A DNA stretch of 64,000 nt from an uncultured SAR86 cluster bacterium (GCA_902537425.1 CACBBD010000006.1:1-64000), one strand, 5' to 3'; positions 1 through 9,174 are shown, counted from the stretch's first letter. Numbers and translations are program-made. The notes: a model not told the origin generated them from the letters alone.

Positions 1-1521
1 CGATGAAATATTACTATCAGCACTTATGTCACCTTTATCAATTAGATAAGCATTCTCACTCAAATTAAATATACAAAGTGTTTTTGTATCTTGATTCTCT
101 CTATTGAATATAAGTAAGTCCTCGTGTTCATTCAAGAAATTATGCTTTCCTGCTAATAAAGCTGGGTCGGATTTTCTGAAAAAAATAAATTGTTTATAAA
201 AATTTAAGATTGAATTTGATTCATTTTCTTGAAGACTTACCGATCTATTTTTCTGTTTTTCTTTTACTGGTAACCAGGGTGACTTAATACTAAAACCTGC
301 ATTGATCTTTTGGTGATCCCATGTCATTGGTGTTCTGCACCCGTCCCTCCCTTTATTTTTTGGCCAAAATCTGATTCCTGGAGGATCAGTTAATTCATCA
401 AATTCTAATTCTGTCTCTATTTGACCGAGTTCCTCACCCTGATATAAACATGGAGTTCCCGGCAGTGAAAGGAGCAGGGCACAACTTAACTTTGCAAAAC
501 TATCACTTTCATTTTTATCCCATCTAGAAAGATGTCTTATGACGTCATGATTTGAAAAACTCCAACAAGGCCAACTGTCAGAACCCTCATTATAAAATTC
601 TTTGATGGTGTCTCTAAAGAATGGAGCTGAAAACTCTTTACCAAGAAGCTTAAAACTGTAAGCCATATGAATCCTTGACTCCTTGGTATATTCCTTCATT
701 AATTTGATCGCTCTATGTGAATCGCCAATCTCACCAATAGAAGTTTTCTCTGGATAACAATTTAATAAATTTCTAAATTTATTTAAAAATACTAAGTTCT
801 CATCTTGATTAATAGCAAACAATTGATTTTGCATATAGTAAGGATTAACCGGTGGGCTCTTGAAAGACAAAGGACTCTTCGGATTATTCCTCAATTCCTG
901 ATCATGAAAGTAATAATTAACTGTATCAAGCCTAAAACCATCTACACCTTTTTTTAGCCAAAATTCAACTTCTCCTAATAAGAAATCTTGAACCTCTTCA
1001 TTGTGAAAATTAAAGTCAGGTTGGCTAGGCAGGAAGTTATGAAGATAGTATTGTCCTCTAAGAGGTTCCCATTCCCATGCAGAGCCACCAAAGACAGATA
1101 ACCAATTATTAGGCGGAGATCCATCATCATTTGCATCAGCCCATACATACCAGTCTGATTTTCTAGAAGATTTACTGCTTTTACTATCTATAAAAGCTTC
1201 ATGCTTGTCTGAGCTATGTGAAAGAACTTGATCAATGATGACTCTTATATTTTTTTTATGTGCCTCTTCAAGTAATTCATCAAAGTCATCCATATCACCA
1301 AACAAAGGATCTACTTGAACATAGTTACTGACGTCATATCCCATATCCTTCATAGGGGACATAAAAAAAGGTGATAGCCAGATAGCATCGATACCTAGAC
1401 TTGAAATATAATTAATTTTTTTTGTTATGCCTTTGAGGTCACCGACCCCATTATTAGAAGTATCAAAATATGACCTTGGATAAATTTGATAGATAATTGC
1501 GTTTTTCCACCATTCATTCAT
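1..1521 (-). CDS. GH13 alpha-glucosidase / oligo-1,6-glucosidase (C-terminus cut by window edge)
   Basis: I translated this minus-strand frame directly. It opens with MNEWWKNAIIYQIYPRSYFD, the classic start of GH13 alpha-glucosidases, and continues with GVDGFRLDTVNYYFHD (nucleophile Asp region), SIGEIG (general acid Glu) and FSNHDVIR (transition-state Asp). These are the conserved GH13 regions II to IV, so the (beta/alpha)8 catalytic barrel looks intact. Family members hydrolyse alpha-1,4 or alpha-1,6 linked oligosaccharides in the cytoplasm. No signal peptide is visible. The start at 1521 overlaps the stop of the upstream DUF3445 gene through ATGAATGA, so the two are probably translationally coupled. 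About 507 codons are present and the C-terminal beta domain continues beyond position 1. The exact substrate cannot be read from sequence alone. Confidence 0.9.
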   Translation of the reverse strand, partial: MNEWWKNAIIYQIYPRSYFDTSNNGVGDLKGITKKINYISSLGIDAIWLSPFFMSPMKDMGYDVSNYVQVDPLFGDMDDFDELLEEAHKKNIRVIIDQVLSHSSDKHEAFIDSKSSKSSRKSDWYVWADANDDGSPPNNWLSVFGGSAWEWEPLRGQYYLHNFLPSQPDFNFHNEEVQDFLLGEVEFWLKKGVDGFRLDTVNYYFHDQELRNNPKSPLSFKSPPVNPYYMQNQLFAINQDENLVFLNKFRNLLNCYPEKTSIGEIGDSHRAIKLMKEYTKESRIHMAYSFKLLGKEFSAPFFRDTIKEFYNEGSDSWPCWSFSNHDVIRHLSRWDKNESDSFAKLSCALLLSLPGTPCLYQGEELGQIETELEFDELTDPPGIRFWPKNKGRDGCRTPMTWDHQKINAGFSIKSPWLPVKEKQKNRSVSLQENESNSILNFYKQFIFFRKSDPALLAGKHNFLNEHEDLLIFNRENQDTKTLCIFNLSENAYLIDKGDISADSNISS

Positions 1522-2389
1522 TTTTTGATTTCAGCCAGTTTATAAGATTCTCTTCAAATGGTTCGATAACTTTATATGTTTTCATATCTTGCTCAAGATT
1601 TTGAATTGCTTGAATTAGATCAGAAATAGCTTTTTTATTATTAATTATGTCAGTTATAGGGTTAACATGAACTCTTACTGCAAATAAAACTGCTCTTGAA
1701 TAATCTAACCGTCTAATCGTTTGCCTTTCAACTCTAATGAAAAGTTTTTCAGGTTGAGTGTTTTTGATTTCTACTAAACTCTTATTACCTACTGGTTGAA
1801 AAAGTTCAGGACTATCAAATATAGACCAATTGTACCTTTCAAAGATTTTCTCATCTGGCAAGTTAGTAAATATGGTATTTACTCTTGAATCTATTTTATC
1901 TTTGTAACCAGGAACAGATCGGTGAAGTTCTGAAAGAGATTGTTGAAATTTTTCTCTTAGTGACCATCTAGTCGGCGCACAAAGTGAAGCTGAATCAAGA
2001 TAAAAGATATTTTCTTTTGGTTTCATGATGATCAGATCTTCTTGAATAAGAAGTGACGCCAATTCTAAAGGGTCTTGAAAATCGTCATAATAATAAAGTC
2101 GATTATTTCTTTTTGACTCAATGGTATACGTCTTTAGTTCATATGCATCATTATGATGATTTTTAAGATTTTCTAATACGAGTTTTAAAACCTCTTTTTG
2201 AATATCTTGCGAATTTGGAGAAGTTAGTAGAACTTGATCTTTCTTCTCTAAATATAATTTTTCTTTAAGAGCAATTTCTTCTGAAAAAAGATGATCTATT
2301 TCTAACCAAGAACTTTCTTCAATTGGTCTTAAACCAATATCAACCCCACCTTTTCCATCTTTGAAGGGCAGGTGGATAAGATCGTTCAA
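1514..2389 (-). CDS. DUF3445 / heme-dependent oxidative N-demethylase-like protein
   Basis: The 291-residue protein carries the DUF3445 signature: CAPTRWSLREKF followed by LHRSVPGY near residues 137-162, and RVERQTIRRL followed by AVLFAVRVHV near 220-240. The family includes the alpha subunit of heme-dependent oxidative N-demethylase, which takes methyl groups off dimethylamine, but most members are uncharacterised. No other demethylase subunits (ferredoxin-type or aminomethyltransferase partners) are visible nearby, so the substrate is open. It lies 2 bp downstream of dcp on the minus strand and its stop overlaps the GH13 start. Confidence in the family is good; confidence in the reaction is low. 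Confidence 0.75.
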   Translation of the reverse strand: MNDLIHLPFKDGKGGVDIGLRPIEESSWLEIDHLFSEEIALKEKLYLEKKDQVLLTSPNSQDIQKEVLKLVLENLKNHHNDAYELKTYTIESKRNNRLYYYDDFQDPLELASLLIQEDLIIMKPKENIFYLDSASLCAPTRWSLREKFQQSLSELHRSVPGYKDKIDSRVNTIFTNLPDEKIFERYNWSIFDSPELFQPVGNKSLVEIKNTQPEKLFIRVERQTIRRLDYSRAVLFAVRVHVNPITDIINNKKAISDLIQAIQNLEQDMKTYKVIEPFEENLINWLKSKNE

Positions 2390-2391
2390 GA

Positions 2392-4482
2392 TTAATTCAA
2401 ACCTCTTTTTTTAAGAAGAGGTTCTATTTCAGGTTCTTTACCTCTAAACCTCACATACTGAGTCATCAGATCATCTGTATTACCTGCTGAATAGACGTAT
2501 TTTTTAAGTTTATCAGCAGTTTCTTTATCAAATAGTCCTTTGTCTTTAAAAGCTTCAAAAGCGTCAGCCTCAAGTACCTCTGTCCATAAGTAACTGTAAT
2601 ATCCTGATGAATATCCACCGGCAAATATGTGACCAAAATAAGTGCTTCTATATCTCGCTTCAATTTCAGAGATTAATCCAAGATCTTCTAAAGTCTGATC
2701 TTCAAATTTATCTATATTTGTGATTGGATTTTTATCAGTGTGGTAAGCCATGTCCAAATGAGCTGCAGCCACATATTCTGTTGTTGCGAAACCTTCATTG
2801 AATGTTCCAGCATCGGATATCTTGTCTAGCAATTCATCAGAAATGACCTCACCTGTTTGATAGTGTTTAGCAAAAGTTTTTATTACTTCTGGTTCTCTTG
2901 CCCAGTTTTCCATCATTTGGGATGGAAATTCGACATAGTCTCTCGTTACGGAAGTTCCGGATAGACTTGGATATTGAACATTTGATAGTAGGCCATGTAG
3001 CCCGTGACCAAATTCATGAAATAAAGTCTCGACTTGCTCAAAGGATAGAAGGGAAACGCCATCAGCATTTTCTGGAGGAAAATTACACACATTTATAACA
3101 ATGGGTATTACATCTCCGTCAAACTTACTTTGACTTCTAAAAGTACTCATCCATGCACCACCACCTTTGTTTGGCCTCAATGTAAAGTCTGTATAAAAAA
3201 TACCTATCACTTTGTTGTCAGAGTCCTCTACAACAAATGAACGAATATTATCGCGGTATTTTGGCAAGTCATCTCTTTCAGTAAAGGTTATACCAAACAA
3301 TTTATTCGCAACATCAAAGGCACCCTCTAAGACCTTTTCTTCACTAAAGTATGGCTTTACCTCTTCCTCTTTAAAATCAAATTGCTCTTGTCTTAATTTT
3401 TCTGAGTAGTGCCACCAGTCCCATGCTGCTAACTGAAAGTTAGCACCTTCTTTAGAAATTAACTCCTGCATTGCCTGAACTTCTCCCTTAGCTTTTTCGA
3501 TACCTGGTTCCCAAACTGTTTGAAGAAGTTTGTTAACATTTTCTGGAGTCTTTGCCATGCTATTGTCTAAGACATAGTCAGCATGACTGTCATAACCAAG
3601 CATTGAAGCTTTCTCTTGCCTTAGCGCAATCATTTCAGCAATAATTTTTTTATTATCAAATTCGTTGTCATTATCTCCGCGTTGTATATAAGAATTGTAA
3701 AGCTCTTCTCGAAGATCTCTTTGGGTAGAATAGGTAAGGAAAGGGTACATACTGACTCGAGTTGGCTTGAATACCCATTTACCTATTTCTCCTTCAGATT
3801 CAGCTAAAAGAGCAGCCTGTCTTATTTCTTCTTCAGGCAGACCATCCAGATCGTCTTCATTATCAATAACCATGCTATAAGAATTTGTTTCTTTGAGAAC
3901 ATTTTGATCGAATTGAACAGATAAAGAAGATAAAGAACTATTAATTTCAGTTAACCTATCCATTGAATTTTGATCAAGATTTGCTCCTGATCTAATGAAT
4001 CTTTTATAAGTCTCTGCAACTAATCTAGCTTGCTCTACAGAGAGACTAAGCGATTGTCTATTTTCATAAATTTCCTTAATCCTCATGAAGAGTTTTTTAT
4101 TCAAAAGAATTGAATCATTATGTGAAGACAATTTTGGACTTACTGTTCTCTGAAGAGAATCCATATCATCATCTGTATTAGATCCCTGAAGATTAAAAAA
4201 GACGCTACTCACTTTGTCTAATGTTTTACCTGAGCGCTCTAAAGCTTCTATTGTATTTTCAAAGGTAGGTGCCTCAGTATTATTAGCGATAACATCTATT
4301 TCTTCTAAGTGCTCTTTCATCCCTTGATTAAAGGCGGGTTCATAGTGAGAAAATTTAATAGACTCAAAAGGAGGAATTTGAAAAGGGGTCTCGTATTCGT
4401 TTAGAAAGGGGTTCATAGAATTATCCTTATATGTACAACTAAAAATTAAAAGCAAAAGAAAAGGAACGTGCTTCTTTAACAT
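2392..4482 (-). CDS. dcp: M3-family peptidyl-dipeptidase (Dcp-like), lipoprotein
   Basis: This 696-residue zinc metallopeptidase has the HEFGHGLHG active-site motif around residue 490, with the third metal-ligand region (FPSQMMENW) about 30 residues downstream. That is the normal arrangement for M3 thimet-type peptidases. The length matches Dcp (about 680), which releases dipeptides from peptide C-termini. The N-terminus MLKKHVPFLLLLIFSC is a lipoprotein signal peptide with Cys16 as the likely lipidation site, so the enzyme is probably anchored in the envelope and digests peptides in the periplasm. It is the first gene of a minus-strand set with the DUF3445 and GH13 genes. OpdA-type oligopeptidase A is the alternative, but the lipobox favours Dcp. 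Confidence 0.9.
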   Translation of the reverse strand: MLKKHVPFLLLLIFSCTYKDNSMNPFLNEYETPFQIPPFESIKFSHYEPAFNQGMKEHLEEIDVIANNTEAPTFENTIEALERSGKTLDKVSSVFFNLQGSNTDDDMDSLQRTVSPKLSSHNDSILLNKKLFMRIKEIYENRQSLSLSVEQARLVAETYKRFIRSGANLDQNSMDRLTEINSSLSSLSVQFDQNVLKETNSYSMVIDNEDDLDGLPEEEIRQAALLAESEGEIGKWVFKPTRVSMYPFLTYSTQRDLREELYNSYIQRGDNDNEFDNKKIIAEMIALRQEKASMLGYDSHADYVLDNSMAKTPENVNKLLQTVWEPGIEKAKGEVQAMQELISKEGANFQLAAWDWWHYSEKLRQEQFDFKEEEVKPYFSEEKVLEGAFDVANKLFGITFTERDDLPKYRDNIRSFVVEDSDNKVIGIFYTDFTLRPNKGGGAWMSTFRSQSKFDGDVIPIVINVCNFPPENADGVSLLSFEQVETLFHEFGHGLHGLLSNVQYPSLSGTSVTRDYVEFPSQMMENWAREPEVIKTFAKHYQTGEVISDELLDKISDAGTFNEGFATTEYVAAAHLDMAYHTDKNPITNIDKFEDQTLEDLGLISEIEARYRSTYFGHIFAGGYSSGYYSYLWTEVLEADAFEAFKDKGLFDKETADKLKKYVYSAGNTDDLMTQYVRFRGKEPEIEPLLKKRGLN

Positions 4483-4540
4483 AAGGTAATATTACTTAAA
4501 TATCTTTTATTGTGAATAAATATTTTAGGGTATAAGAATT

Positions 4541-4819
4541 ATGAAGAATCCCGCATTTATTTTTTCTTTATTGAAACGTTTTGTAGGAATAATATTTTTA
4601 GTTCTAAACTATCTTTGCTACGGATTAATGGTAAAAATTGCAGCTGACTCTAGCTTGTCAGCTCTTGAAAGAATAATCTATCCATCTTTAGTATATTTAA
4701 TTAGCTGGGTATTTGTCATTCTGGGTATTTATTTGGCTGGGCCTGAACTTGTTGCGAAGATTAAAGAATTTTTCATATACATTAAAAATAAATTCTTGAG
4801 GAAAAAAAATGATAGATAG
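4541..4819 (+). CDS. small two-helix membrane protein, unknown
   Basis: I do not recognise this 92-residue protein. It has two hydrophobic helices (about residues 12-34 and 46-67) and a strongly basic C-terminal tail ending KNKFLRKKNDR, so it should be an inner-membrane protein with the tail in the cytoplasm. Its stop overlaps the start of the VOC gene by 11 bp, which implies translational coupling. It diverges from dcp across a 58-bp gap that must hold both promoters. Confidence 0.6.
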   Translation: MKNPAFIFSLLKRFVGIIFLVLNYLCYGLMVKIAADSSLSALERIIYPSLVYLISWVFVILGIYLAGPELVAKIKEFFIYIKNKFLRKKNDR

Positions 4820-5654
4820 ACTCGACCACTTAATTGTCTCTGTTAAAGACATTTCTGCTGCTGAAGAAAATTTTACTAAGTTTTTTGGCACAGAACCTGT
4901 TTGGAGGGGCGAACACTCTGAACTAGGAACTATAAATGCTATCTATAATTTTAGTAACACTTACTTCGAGATCTTAGCGGCAAAGGGAAATGGAATAGGT
5001 GCAGAACTCGTAAAACAATCCATACAAGAAAAGGGTGAAGGATTAACTGGTCTGGTGCTGGGCAGCGATAATCTAAAAGATTGCGAAAATCAAATCTCAA
5101 AAAAACATTTTAAATCTTCTCCTATCTCAATTGGAGAAGGAATGGATTCTGATAAAGGTGAAATAAGAAGATGGAAAAGTTTGTTTCTTCCTAATGAGCT
5201 CACACGCGGTTTGTTTGCCTTTTTAATAGAACACACCGAAGGACATTTGCCCTTACCTAATGAATTTCCTGATTCTTCCGTCAATAAACTTGATCATGTT
5301 GTTATCAACACAAATGATCCTGATGGATTTATCGAGGTCTATCAAGACATATATGGAATAAGACTTGCATTGGATCAGACCGTGGAAAAATGGGGCGGTA
5401 GAATGCTCTTTTTTAGACTCAATAAAACTACCATAGAAGTCATAGCAAAAAAGGATGAAAATAAAATAGAAGACAAATTATGGGGTCTTGCATGGGATGT
5501 GGAAGATATCAAAAAAACTCACTCAAGACTTTGTAATGAAGGGTTTGAAATAACACCAGTAAAAAAAGGTAGAAAGCCTAATACTTTAGTTGCAACTGTA
5601 AAATCAGATGTCTACAACATACCAACTTTACTTATCCAACATCTTTCCTCTTAA
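4809..5654 (+). CDS. two-module VOC / glyoxalase-like protein
   Basis: The protein has two VOC-like modules. The first starts DRLDHLIVSVKDISAAEENF and the second starts KLDHVVINTNDPDGFIEVY near residue 158. The layout matches the Glyoxalase_3-type (COG0346) family, whose members act as isomerases, dioxygenases or binding proteins. Metal-ligand candidates are the His residues in the two LDH motifs and a Glu in TTIEVIAKK. The RBS GAGGAAAA precedes the ATG at 4809. It is probably co-transcribed with the small membrane protein and converges with the next gene by 23 bp. No specific substrate can be assigned. Confidence 0.75.
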   Translation: MIDRLDHLIVSVKDISAAEENFTKFFGTEPVWRGEHSELGTINAIYNFSNTYFEILAAKGNGIGAELVKQSIQEKGEGLTGLVLGSDNLKDCENQISKKHFKSSPISIGEGMDSDKGEIRRWKSLFLPNELTRGLFAFLIEHTEGHLPLPNEFPDSSVNKLDHVVINTNDPDGFIEVYQDIYGIRLALDQTVEKWGGRMLFFRLNKTTIEVIAKKDENKIEDKLWGLAWDVEDIKKTHSRLCNEGFEITPVKKGRKPNTLVATVKSDVYNIPTLLIQHLSS

Positions 5655-6342
5655 ATTTATCGTATATCCAATAGGGTGAATAAATTATAAAAAATAAAAC
5701 TGCTCCAATGATGATCAAAAGAGGTATATGCAAAGGTGGTTCTGGAAAAAAGTCTAGAATACTCTCACCAATTGGTTTTGTACCAAGATACCAATAGTTT
5801 GCTGGAGGTCCTAAAAGCATATTTACAACATATATGATCGGTAGAATCGACAAAGATACATAAATCCCATTTTTAACAGAACTGAGAGTGGGCCGATTTT
5901 TTAAAGCTATGCAGGCATAGGCTATTGCAATTATTAAGAGCCCATGTCCTATGAAAAATAAGATAAATTGTGGATCTGGAAAAGTTTTAGGAATATCAGG
6001 GGTGACTAATGCGTTAATTCCGCCTCCGATCCCCCAGAAAAAAGATACCTCAAAAAATATTCTTTTTTCCGTAAGCAAAAATATCCCAATAAATAATGTA
6101 GATAAATTGCACATGTGAATAGGTATCAGTTTTATCCAGGGAAAATCCATCCAATAGTGCCAGATAAAAGGTTTAATTAACTCCAAAGTGATAGCAGAGA
6201 ATCCCAAGACTTTAGCAATTAATGCTTTACTACTTAGATAGCTATTTTTTATAAAAAGAGGCAGTAAGAATGCTAAAGCTAATATCAATAGTAATGTAAC
6301 TAAGTGAGACTCCCCAAAGATCTCAAAAGGCTGCGCATCCAT
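5632..6342 (-). CDS. YwaF / TIGR02206-family integral membrane protein
   Basis: The 236-residue protein has about seven hydrophobic helices and the family-typical N-terminus EIFGESHLVTLLLILALAF, plus conserved polar spots IPIHMCNLS (about 76-84) and GHGLLI (about 128-133). It resembles the TP0381/YwaF family, whose function is unknown. The 3' end overlaps the VOC gene in convergent orientation. Its start is 63 bp from the MFS gene, so the two share a compact divergent promoter region. Confidence 0.7.
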   Translation of the reverse strand: MDAQPFEIFGESHLVTLLLILALAFLLPLFIKNSYLSSKALIAKVLGFSAITLELIKPFIWHYWMDFPWIKLIPIHMCNLSTLFIGIFLLTEKRIFFEVSFFWGIGGGINALVTPDIPKTFPDPQFILFFIGHGLLIIAIAYACIALKNRPTLSSVKNGIYVSLSILPIIYVVNMLLGPPANYWYLGTKPIGESILDFFPEPPLHIPLLIIIGAVLFFIIYSPYWIYDKFKRKDVG

Positions 6343-6393
6343 TAATTAAGTATAAAATAAATTTACCTGTATGGTAGTTAAGAATTTCAACAA

Positions 6394-6399
6394 TATAAT
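6394..6399 (+). promoter_or_regulatory. -10 box for the MFS operon; possible leaderless start
   Basis: A consensus TATAAT lies only 7 nt upstream of the ATG at 6406, and no Shine-Dalgarno sequence is visible before that ATG. If this is the real -10, transcription would begin at or next to the start codon and give a leaderless mRNA. No convincing -35 was found. Confidence 0.4.
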
Positions 6400-6405
6400 G
6401 ACAAT

Positions 6406-7677
6406 ATGGAAAAAAATTTAATTAGTTTTTTGCCTGTAATAGAGAAAAACGAAAAGATAATTTTGTTAAGAGCTTTCTTATTTTTCTTTTTCGTTTTGGC
6501 TTCTTGGTATGCATTACGACCCGTTAGAAATGAATTAGCAGTTCAAGGAGGAATTTATAATCTTCCTTGGTTATTGATGGGAGTTATGCTGGCTATGCTC
6601 ATTATCAATCCTATCTATTCCTGGTTGGTTTCTCGTATAAATCAAAATCGTTTAATTCTCTATATCTACTCTTTCTTCATTCTGAATTTAATCCTATTTT
6701 TAACAATGTGGACATTTACAGGAGAAGACGGTCGTATCTGGACAGGCAGAGCTTTCTATATCTGGGCAAATGTATACTCATTTTTTGTTGTATCCATTTT
6801 TTGGGTAACTATGATTAATTTCTTTTCGCATACAGACTCAAAAAAATTCTTTGGTATTATCAGCGCAGGAGGTTCATTAGGGGCTTTTTTTGGATCTACT
6901 GTTGCAAGATACTTTTCAACTGAAATTTGTGGCAATACCTCTATTTCTGATTTAGGGCCTATGAGCTTGATAGTTTTTTCCATTTTTTCACTTCTTTTCG
7001 CAATATTTTTTTCTAGGACATTCAAGCCTAGAGCGTTAGATATGAACAATTCCCCAAAAGAGTTAGGTGGTTCTAGCTTTGAAGCAATTCAAAATATTAT
7101 CAAAGATCCCGCTATAAGGAATATAGGCCTTTATGTCATCTTATTCACTATGTTAATGACAACCTCTTGGATGATTTCTTTAGGAATTGTTGAGGAATGG
7201 TCAAAAGATCCATGCGAAAGGACTGGCTTTTTTGCAAGAATAGAGCAAATTGTTACTCCTTTAACTCTTTTAATGCAGCTCTTCCTTGCTTCCTATATCT
7301 TACGAAGAGTAGGTTCCTTAGCTGTGCTATCTATTTACGGTGTCTTGTTTGCCATTGCTTTCATGGCTTATGCTTTTTATCCAACTATTACAACTGTGAT
7401 GATGGTTGTGATAAGTCTGAGAATATTTGAATATGGACTAAATAAGCCTACTAGAGAGTCAATTTACACAAAGCTAAAACAACAAGATAGATATAAATCA
7501 ACGGTTTTCATAGATACCTTTCTTGCAAGATCTGGCGATGTTATCGGAGGATGGTTTGTAAGAGGTTTAGTTGGAACTGGAATAGCGGTATTATCCGTCA
7601 CATGGGCCGCATTACCTTTTGCGTTATTTATCTCTTACATGGGTTTCCAAGTAAATAAGGCAGTTAATGATGAGTGA
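6406..7677 (+). CDS. MFS transporter resembling the ATP/ADP (NTP/NDP) antiporter family
   Basis: This 423-residue protein has about twelve membrane helices. It starts with the characteristic stretch ALRPVRNELAVQGG at about residues 41-54, seen in bacterial relatives of the Tlc ATP:ADP antiporters that are annotated as MFS proteins. In obligate intracellular bacteria Tlc proteins exchange nucleotides with the host, but free-living bacteria carry homologues of unknown substrate. Here it heads a run with a Rieske ferredoxin (11-bp overlap), an enoyl-CoA hydratase, a lipoprotein and cytochrome b561. I infer transport of a small metabolite. Nucleotide exchange is not supported by context. Confidence 0.75.
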   Translation: MEKNLISFLPVIEKNEKIILLRAFLFFFFVLASWYALRPVRNELAVQGGIYNLPWLLMGVMLAMLIINPIYSWLVSRINQNRLILYIYSFFILNLILFLTMWTFTGEDGRIWTGRAFYIWANVYSFFVVSIFWVTMINFFSHTDSKKFFGIISAGGSLGAFFGSTVARYFSTEICGNTSISDLGPMSLIVFSIFSLLFAIFFSRTFKPRALDMNNSPKELGGSSFEAIQNIIKDPAIRNIGLYVILFTMLMTTSWMISLGIVEEWSKDPCERTGFFARIEQIVTPLTLLMQLFLASYILRRVGSLAVLSIYGVLFAIAFMAYAFYPTITTVMMVVISLRIFEYGLNKPTRESIYTKLKQQDRYKSTVFIDTFLARSGDVIGGWFVRGLVGTGIAVLSVTWAALPFALFISYMGFQVNKAVNDE

Positions 7678-7993
7678 TGAATTTATTAACGTTGCAGACA
7701 TAACTGATATAGAAATTAATCAATCTCAATCTGTAGAATTAGAAGGAAAAGCTGTATTAATTTGTCATACAACCAAGGGAATATTTGCAGTAGAGGATAA
7801 ATGCAGCCATGCAGATATTCCTCTTTGTGGAGGACAAATTATAGATAATTTCATAACTTGTCCTGTTCATGGAGCTGTATTTGATCTAACTGATGGATCT
7901 GTACAGTCACCTCCAGCCTTCGAAGATCTAGAAACTTTTGAAGTACAAATTGAGGGTACTTCTATTAGTGTTAAAAAAAGTTTTTCAGAGTAA
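7667..7993 (+). CDS. Rieske [2Fe-2S] ferredoxin
   Basis: The small 108-residue protein contains the full Rieske cluster motif: CSHADIPLCGG (Cys-X-His) at about 45-55 and CPVHGAVFD (Cys-X2-His) at about 64-72. The size fits a stand-alone ferredoxin of the type that feeds electrons to aromatic-ring oxygenases. No oxygenase alpha subunit is adjacent, so its partner must lie elsewhere; the following hydratase may be metabolically linked. Its start overlaps the MFS stop (ATG at 7667 or 7670). Confidence 0.9.
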   Translation: MMSDEFINVADITDIEINQSQSVELEGKAVLICHTTKGIFAVEDKCSHADIPLCGGQIIDNFITCPVHGAVFDLTDGSVQSPPAFEDLETFEVQIEGTSISVKKSFSE

Positions 7994-8003
7994 TATTAGT
8001 TAT

Positions 8004-8834
8004 ATGGATTATGAATTTATTGACTGTATTGAAATCGAGCCTTCAATGTGGCGTATTTTCTTAAATAGGCCTAATAAAAGAAATGCTCTTTGCAACCCAT
8101 TAAGAAAAGAACTTTTCAATTGTTTAGAGGCTTTAGATAATGACTCTAAAGTAAAAGTTATCATCATATCTGGTAAGGGGTCATGTTTCTGCGCAGGATA
8201 CGATCTTTCATATGATAACAGCAAAGATTTACCATACCATGCCAGTAAGACAGATGGGTTTTGGCCACGCCATGTTGTTGAAGGAGCCTTTAAGATATGG
8301 GATCTTTCAACACCCGTCATTGCAGAAGTGCATGGCTATTGTTTGGCAGGAGGAACAGAACTCGCAGCTTCATGTGATCTTGTTTATTGTTCAGATGATG
8401 CTGAAATAGGGTATCCAGTAGTTCGATCAATGAGCCCTCCAGATAATCAATTCTTTCCTTGGTTGTTGGGAATGAGAAACGCAATGGAGATGATGCTTAC
8501 TGGAGAAACAATAACAGGAAAACAAGCAGCAGAAAATGGGTTTGCAAATAAGTCTTTCTCTGCTGACATTTTGTCGAAAGAGGTCGAGAAAATTGCAAGT
8601 AAAGTAGCAAAAGTGCCTTCGGACATACAGGCGATCAATAAAAGATCAATACATAGACAGATGGAGATTATGGGTATGAGAGATGGCATAAGGGCCGGTA
8701 CAGAATTACAAGCTCTTGCCATGCACAGTAATTCCACTAAAGAACATCTCAAAGAGCTTTCATCAGGATTAAAAGAAGCATTGGATAATAGAGACAAAGA
8801 CTTTGGTGACTATAGGACAAAAAATAAAACATAA
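8004..8834 (+). CDS. enoyl-CoA hydratase/isomerase family protein
   Basis: The crotonase fold is shown by NRPNKRNAL near the N-terminus, the oxyanion-hole segment GKGSCFCAGYDL, and EVHGYCLAGGTELAASCDLV around residues 106-125. The open frame extends upstream to 7938, but that lies inside the Rieske gene; ATG 8004 gives the normal family N-terminus (MDYEFIDCIEI) and a protein of 276 residues. The family hydrates or isomerises acyl-CoA thioesters. The long insert between the two motifs (KTDGFWPRH) suggests a specialised member rather than the beta-oxidation enzyme. The substrate is unknown. Confidence 0.85.
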   Translation: MDYEFIDCIEIEPSMWRIFLNRPNKRNALCNPLRKELFNCLEALDNDSKVKVIIISGKGSCFCAGYDLSYDNSKDLPYHASKTDGFWPRHVVEGAFKIWDLSTPVIAEVHGYCLAGGTELAASCDLVYCSDDAEIGYPVVRSMSPPDNQFFPWLLGMRNAMEMMLTGETITGKQAAENGFANKSFSADILSKEVEKIASKVAKVPSDIQAINKRSIHRQMEIMGMRDGIRAGTELQALAMHSNSTKEHLKELSSGLKEALDNRDKDFGDYRTKNKT

Positions 8835-9171
8835 AATACTGATTATTTTTGTCAGTTACATATTAAGCTCCTGTTCGAATTCAACTCAACCAAATGGTGT
8901 TGAATGGAGTGGCCCACTTAATTTCATGCATGTTACAAAAGAAAAAATGGAAATGATTTATTCGGTTAATGTCACAGGACAAAAAGTTTTTCTTGATGGT
9001 TTCTACGAAGTCACTAAAAAAAATACTGATGAAGTCCTGTTCCGTTTAAAAGTTGAAGAATTAGAGCTTGGAAAAAGAGAGGACGGAAGAAGCTTTTGTA
9101 GAGTATGGGGTGAGATTGATGAAAGCAATATCCAAAGTTACTTGTTCGCTCTTGATTGTAAGCCTATCTAA
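8806..9171 (+). CDS. small lipoprotein, unknown function
   Basis: About 121 residues, with a lipoprotein signal (KHKILIIFVSYILSSC) whose Cys is at about 23. No ATG is available near the N-terminus, so the start is GTG 8806 or TTG 8803. Either one overlaps the end of the enoyl-CoA hydratase gene by about 30 bp. The mature part is beta-rich with two further cysteines (RSFCRVWG and LDCKPI) that could form a disulfide. I do not recognise a family. The following cytochrome b561 gene starts 3 bp after its stop, so they are likely one transcript. Confidence 0.6.
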   Translation: MTIGQKIKHKILIIFVSYILSSCSNSTQPNGVEWSGPLNFMHVTKEKMEMIYSVNVTGQKVFLDGFYEVTKKNTDEVLFRLKVEELELGKREDGRSFCRVWGEIDESNIQSYLFALDCKPI

Positions 9172-9174
9172 TAG

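Noticed and set aside
4541-4819. Small membrane protein as a toxin or holin
   Set aside because: There is no antitoxin partner or lysis gene; the two-helix topology alone is not enough.
7938-8003. Longer N-terminus of the enoyl-CoA hydratase
   Set aside because: The extra 22 codons overlap the Rieske gene and do not match crotonase N-termini. ATG 8004 is better.
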